A model generated the notes under the pieces. That model was given only the letters and a program-made list of their open reading frames with translations, did no database searches and had not been told where the DNA came from. Positions 63,267-64,000 of a stretch of 64,000 nucleotides of DNA are shown here, piece by piece. The translations under genes were made by a program, and so were the position numbers. The DNA comes from Rhodobacterales bacterium. Its GTDB lineage: Bacteria; Pseudomonadota; Alphaproteobacteria; Rhodobacterales; Rhodobacteraceae. Each line of letters begins with the position of its first letter. Position 1 is the first letter of the stretch. Location: the NCBI GenBank assembly GCA_021155205.1, contig JAJNPS010000009.1:1-64000 (forward strand). Reading direction: 5' to 3'.

Positions 63267-64000
63267 TCAGCCCGCCTGCAACAGGGGTGCCGCGTCATAG
63301 CGGCCCGCCAGGTGCGGTGGGGCATTCCGAGCAAGGTCTGCCAGCGTCTGCCGAACGCGGTCGCGCCCGTGAAGGTCAAGCATTTCAAAGGGTCCGCGCG
63401 GAAAGTTCATTCCCAGCCTCAGCGCGGTGTCGATGTCAGCGGCAGCCGGTCCGCCCGCCGCGACAAGCCAGGCCGCCTCGTTCACCAGTGTCGCCTCGAT
63501 GCGCAGGGCGATGGCGGCAGCATCGGCGGGGGCGGCGGGCATGGTCTGCGGGTACAGCAACCCGATTCCCGACTTGCGCCCCAGATGCCCCGAAAGAACC
63601 CTGCGGCGCAGGGCGGCAAAGGGATAATAGCGGGGGTGCCGGTCGAATGCTGCGTAGATCGTCTCGGTCGCGGCCAGATGCACATCGGTGCCGATCAGGT
63701 CGATCAGCCCCAGCGGACCCAGACGGTAGCCCGCCGCCAGCATCGCGCCGTCGATGTCGGCGGGGCTGCGACCCTCTTCCAGCAGCGCCAGCGCCTCGCC
63801 GTAAAAGGGCCGCGCGCAGCGGTTGACGACAAAGCCCGGACTGTCCGCGCAGGCGATCACGGTCTTGCCGGCGGTCTCTGTGACCTGCCGCGCAAGGGTT
63901 GCCGCGGCGGGGTCCGTAACCGGAAGGGTGACAAGTTCCACCAGCCGCATCGCCGGGGGCGGGTTGAAGAAATGCAGGCCCACCAGCCGTCCGGGGCGGG
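63267..64000 (-). CDS. 3-Hydroxyacyl-CoA dehydrogenase (PaaH/PaaC-like), C-terminal part, cut by window edge
   Basis: The frame runs off the right edge, with RPGRLVGLHFFNPPPAMRLV, the active-site-adjacent motif of 3-hydroxyacyl-CoA dehydrogenases. Next comes SPGFVVNRCARPFYGEALAL. A second, shorter C-terminal 3HCDH repeat ends in DIDTALRLGMNFPRGPFEML. The double C-terminal domain is typical of PaaH/PaaC, the 3-hydroxyadipyl-CoA dehydrogenase of phenylacetate breakdown. The NAD-binding N-terminus is outside the window, so specificity is not fixed. It converges with the M20 gene, 11 bases apart. Confidence 0.85.
   Translation of the reverse strand, partial: RPGRLVGLHFFNPPPAMRLVELVTLPVTDPAAATLARQVTETAGKTVIACADSPGFVVNRCARPFYGEALALLEEGRSPADIDGAMLAAGYRLGPLGLIDLIGTDVHLAATETIYAAFDRHPRYYPFAALRRRVLSGHLGRKSGIGLLYPQTMPAAPADAAAIALRIEATLVNEAAWLVAAGGPAAADIDTALRLGMNFPRGPFEMLDLHGRDRVRQTLADLARNAPPHLAGRYDAAPLLQAG

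Overview
The window is GC-rich, gene-dense chromosomal DNA from a purple (bacteriochlorophyll a) alphaproteobacterium of the family Rhodobacteraceae, close to Rhodobacter and its relatives. The diagnostic evidence is a crtCDEF-bchCXYZ-pufQBALMX-dxs block, with pufX rather than pufC after pufM, TGT-N12-ACA sites of the PpsR/CrtJ repressor in front of crtE/crtD and bchC, and LH1 and reaction-centre subunits very like those of Rhodobacter. No rRNA, tRNA or CRISPR array was seen.

Layout. (1) About 1-7,060 is a decayed accessory island. It holds the end of an IS3 element inside a thioredoxin-reductase-like gene, a possible HipA scrap, an AraC regulator facing a secreted NTF2-like protein and an NmrA-like reductase, a Fic protein with an inhibitory motif, an IS5-type transposase scrap, an N-terminal scrap of a large DNA methylase, and a frameshifted, truncated tyrosine integrase lying directly upstream of dusA. 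(2) 7,172-11,050 holds dusA, a Bcr/CflA-type exporter, a TauE/SafE permease and an uncharacterised gene coupled to it. (3) 11,208-17,856 is a rhizopine-type (moc) catabolic and uptake locus: mocE and mocD face a LacI-type regulator, followed by a mocC-like TIM-barrel gene and a sugar ABC transporter. A TCGTCAA operator-like motif recurs in both control regions. (4) 17,893-18,041 is an IS481-type transposase scrap at the edge of the photosynthesis block. (5) 18,038-32,931 is the photosynthesis block. It covers spheroidene-branch carotenoid steps, chlorophyllide reduction, LH1 and reaction-centre proteins, and DXS for isoprenoid precursors. The usual neighbours beyond crtC (tspO, crtB, crtI, crtA, bchIDO) are absent here.

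(6) 33,058-40,972 is housekeeping: a PCMT-like methyltransferase, TolC, a PopZ-like (DUF2497) protein, a small conserved protein, EF-P, YgfZ and an MsbA-type ABC exporter. (7) 41,127-47,982 mixes metabolic and resistance genes: a class V aminotransferase, a DenD-like dehydrogenase, a class I amidotransferase-like hydrolase, a TetR/MATE pair with two perfect palindromic operators, a D-lyxose isomerase-like cupin and an L,D-transpeptidase lipoprotein. (8) 48,078-50,225 is a kynU-kynA tryptophan-degradation operon behind a 16-bp perfect palindrome. (9) 50,430-54,846 is pntAB and a DUF3422 gene. (10) 54,851-63,255 is a five-gene peptide ABC transporter next to two divergent M20 hydrolases. The window ends inside a PaaH-like 3-hydroxyacyl-CoA dehydrogenase.

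The most unusual points are: tiny overlapping ORFs that exactly bridge bchX-bchY and bchY-bchZ; a hairpin-rich leader with an intrinsic terminator so close to dxs that there is no room for a promoter after it; crtC coding similarity that runs upstream of any usable start codon inside crtD; and a moc locus with its own regulator but no visible electron-transfer reductase (mocF) or dehydrogenase (mocA).
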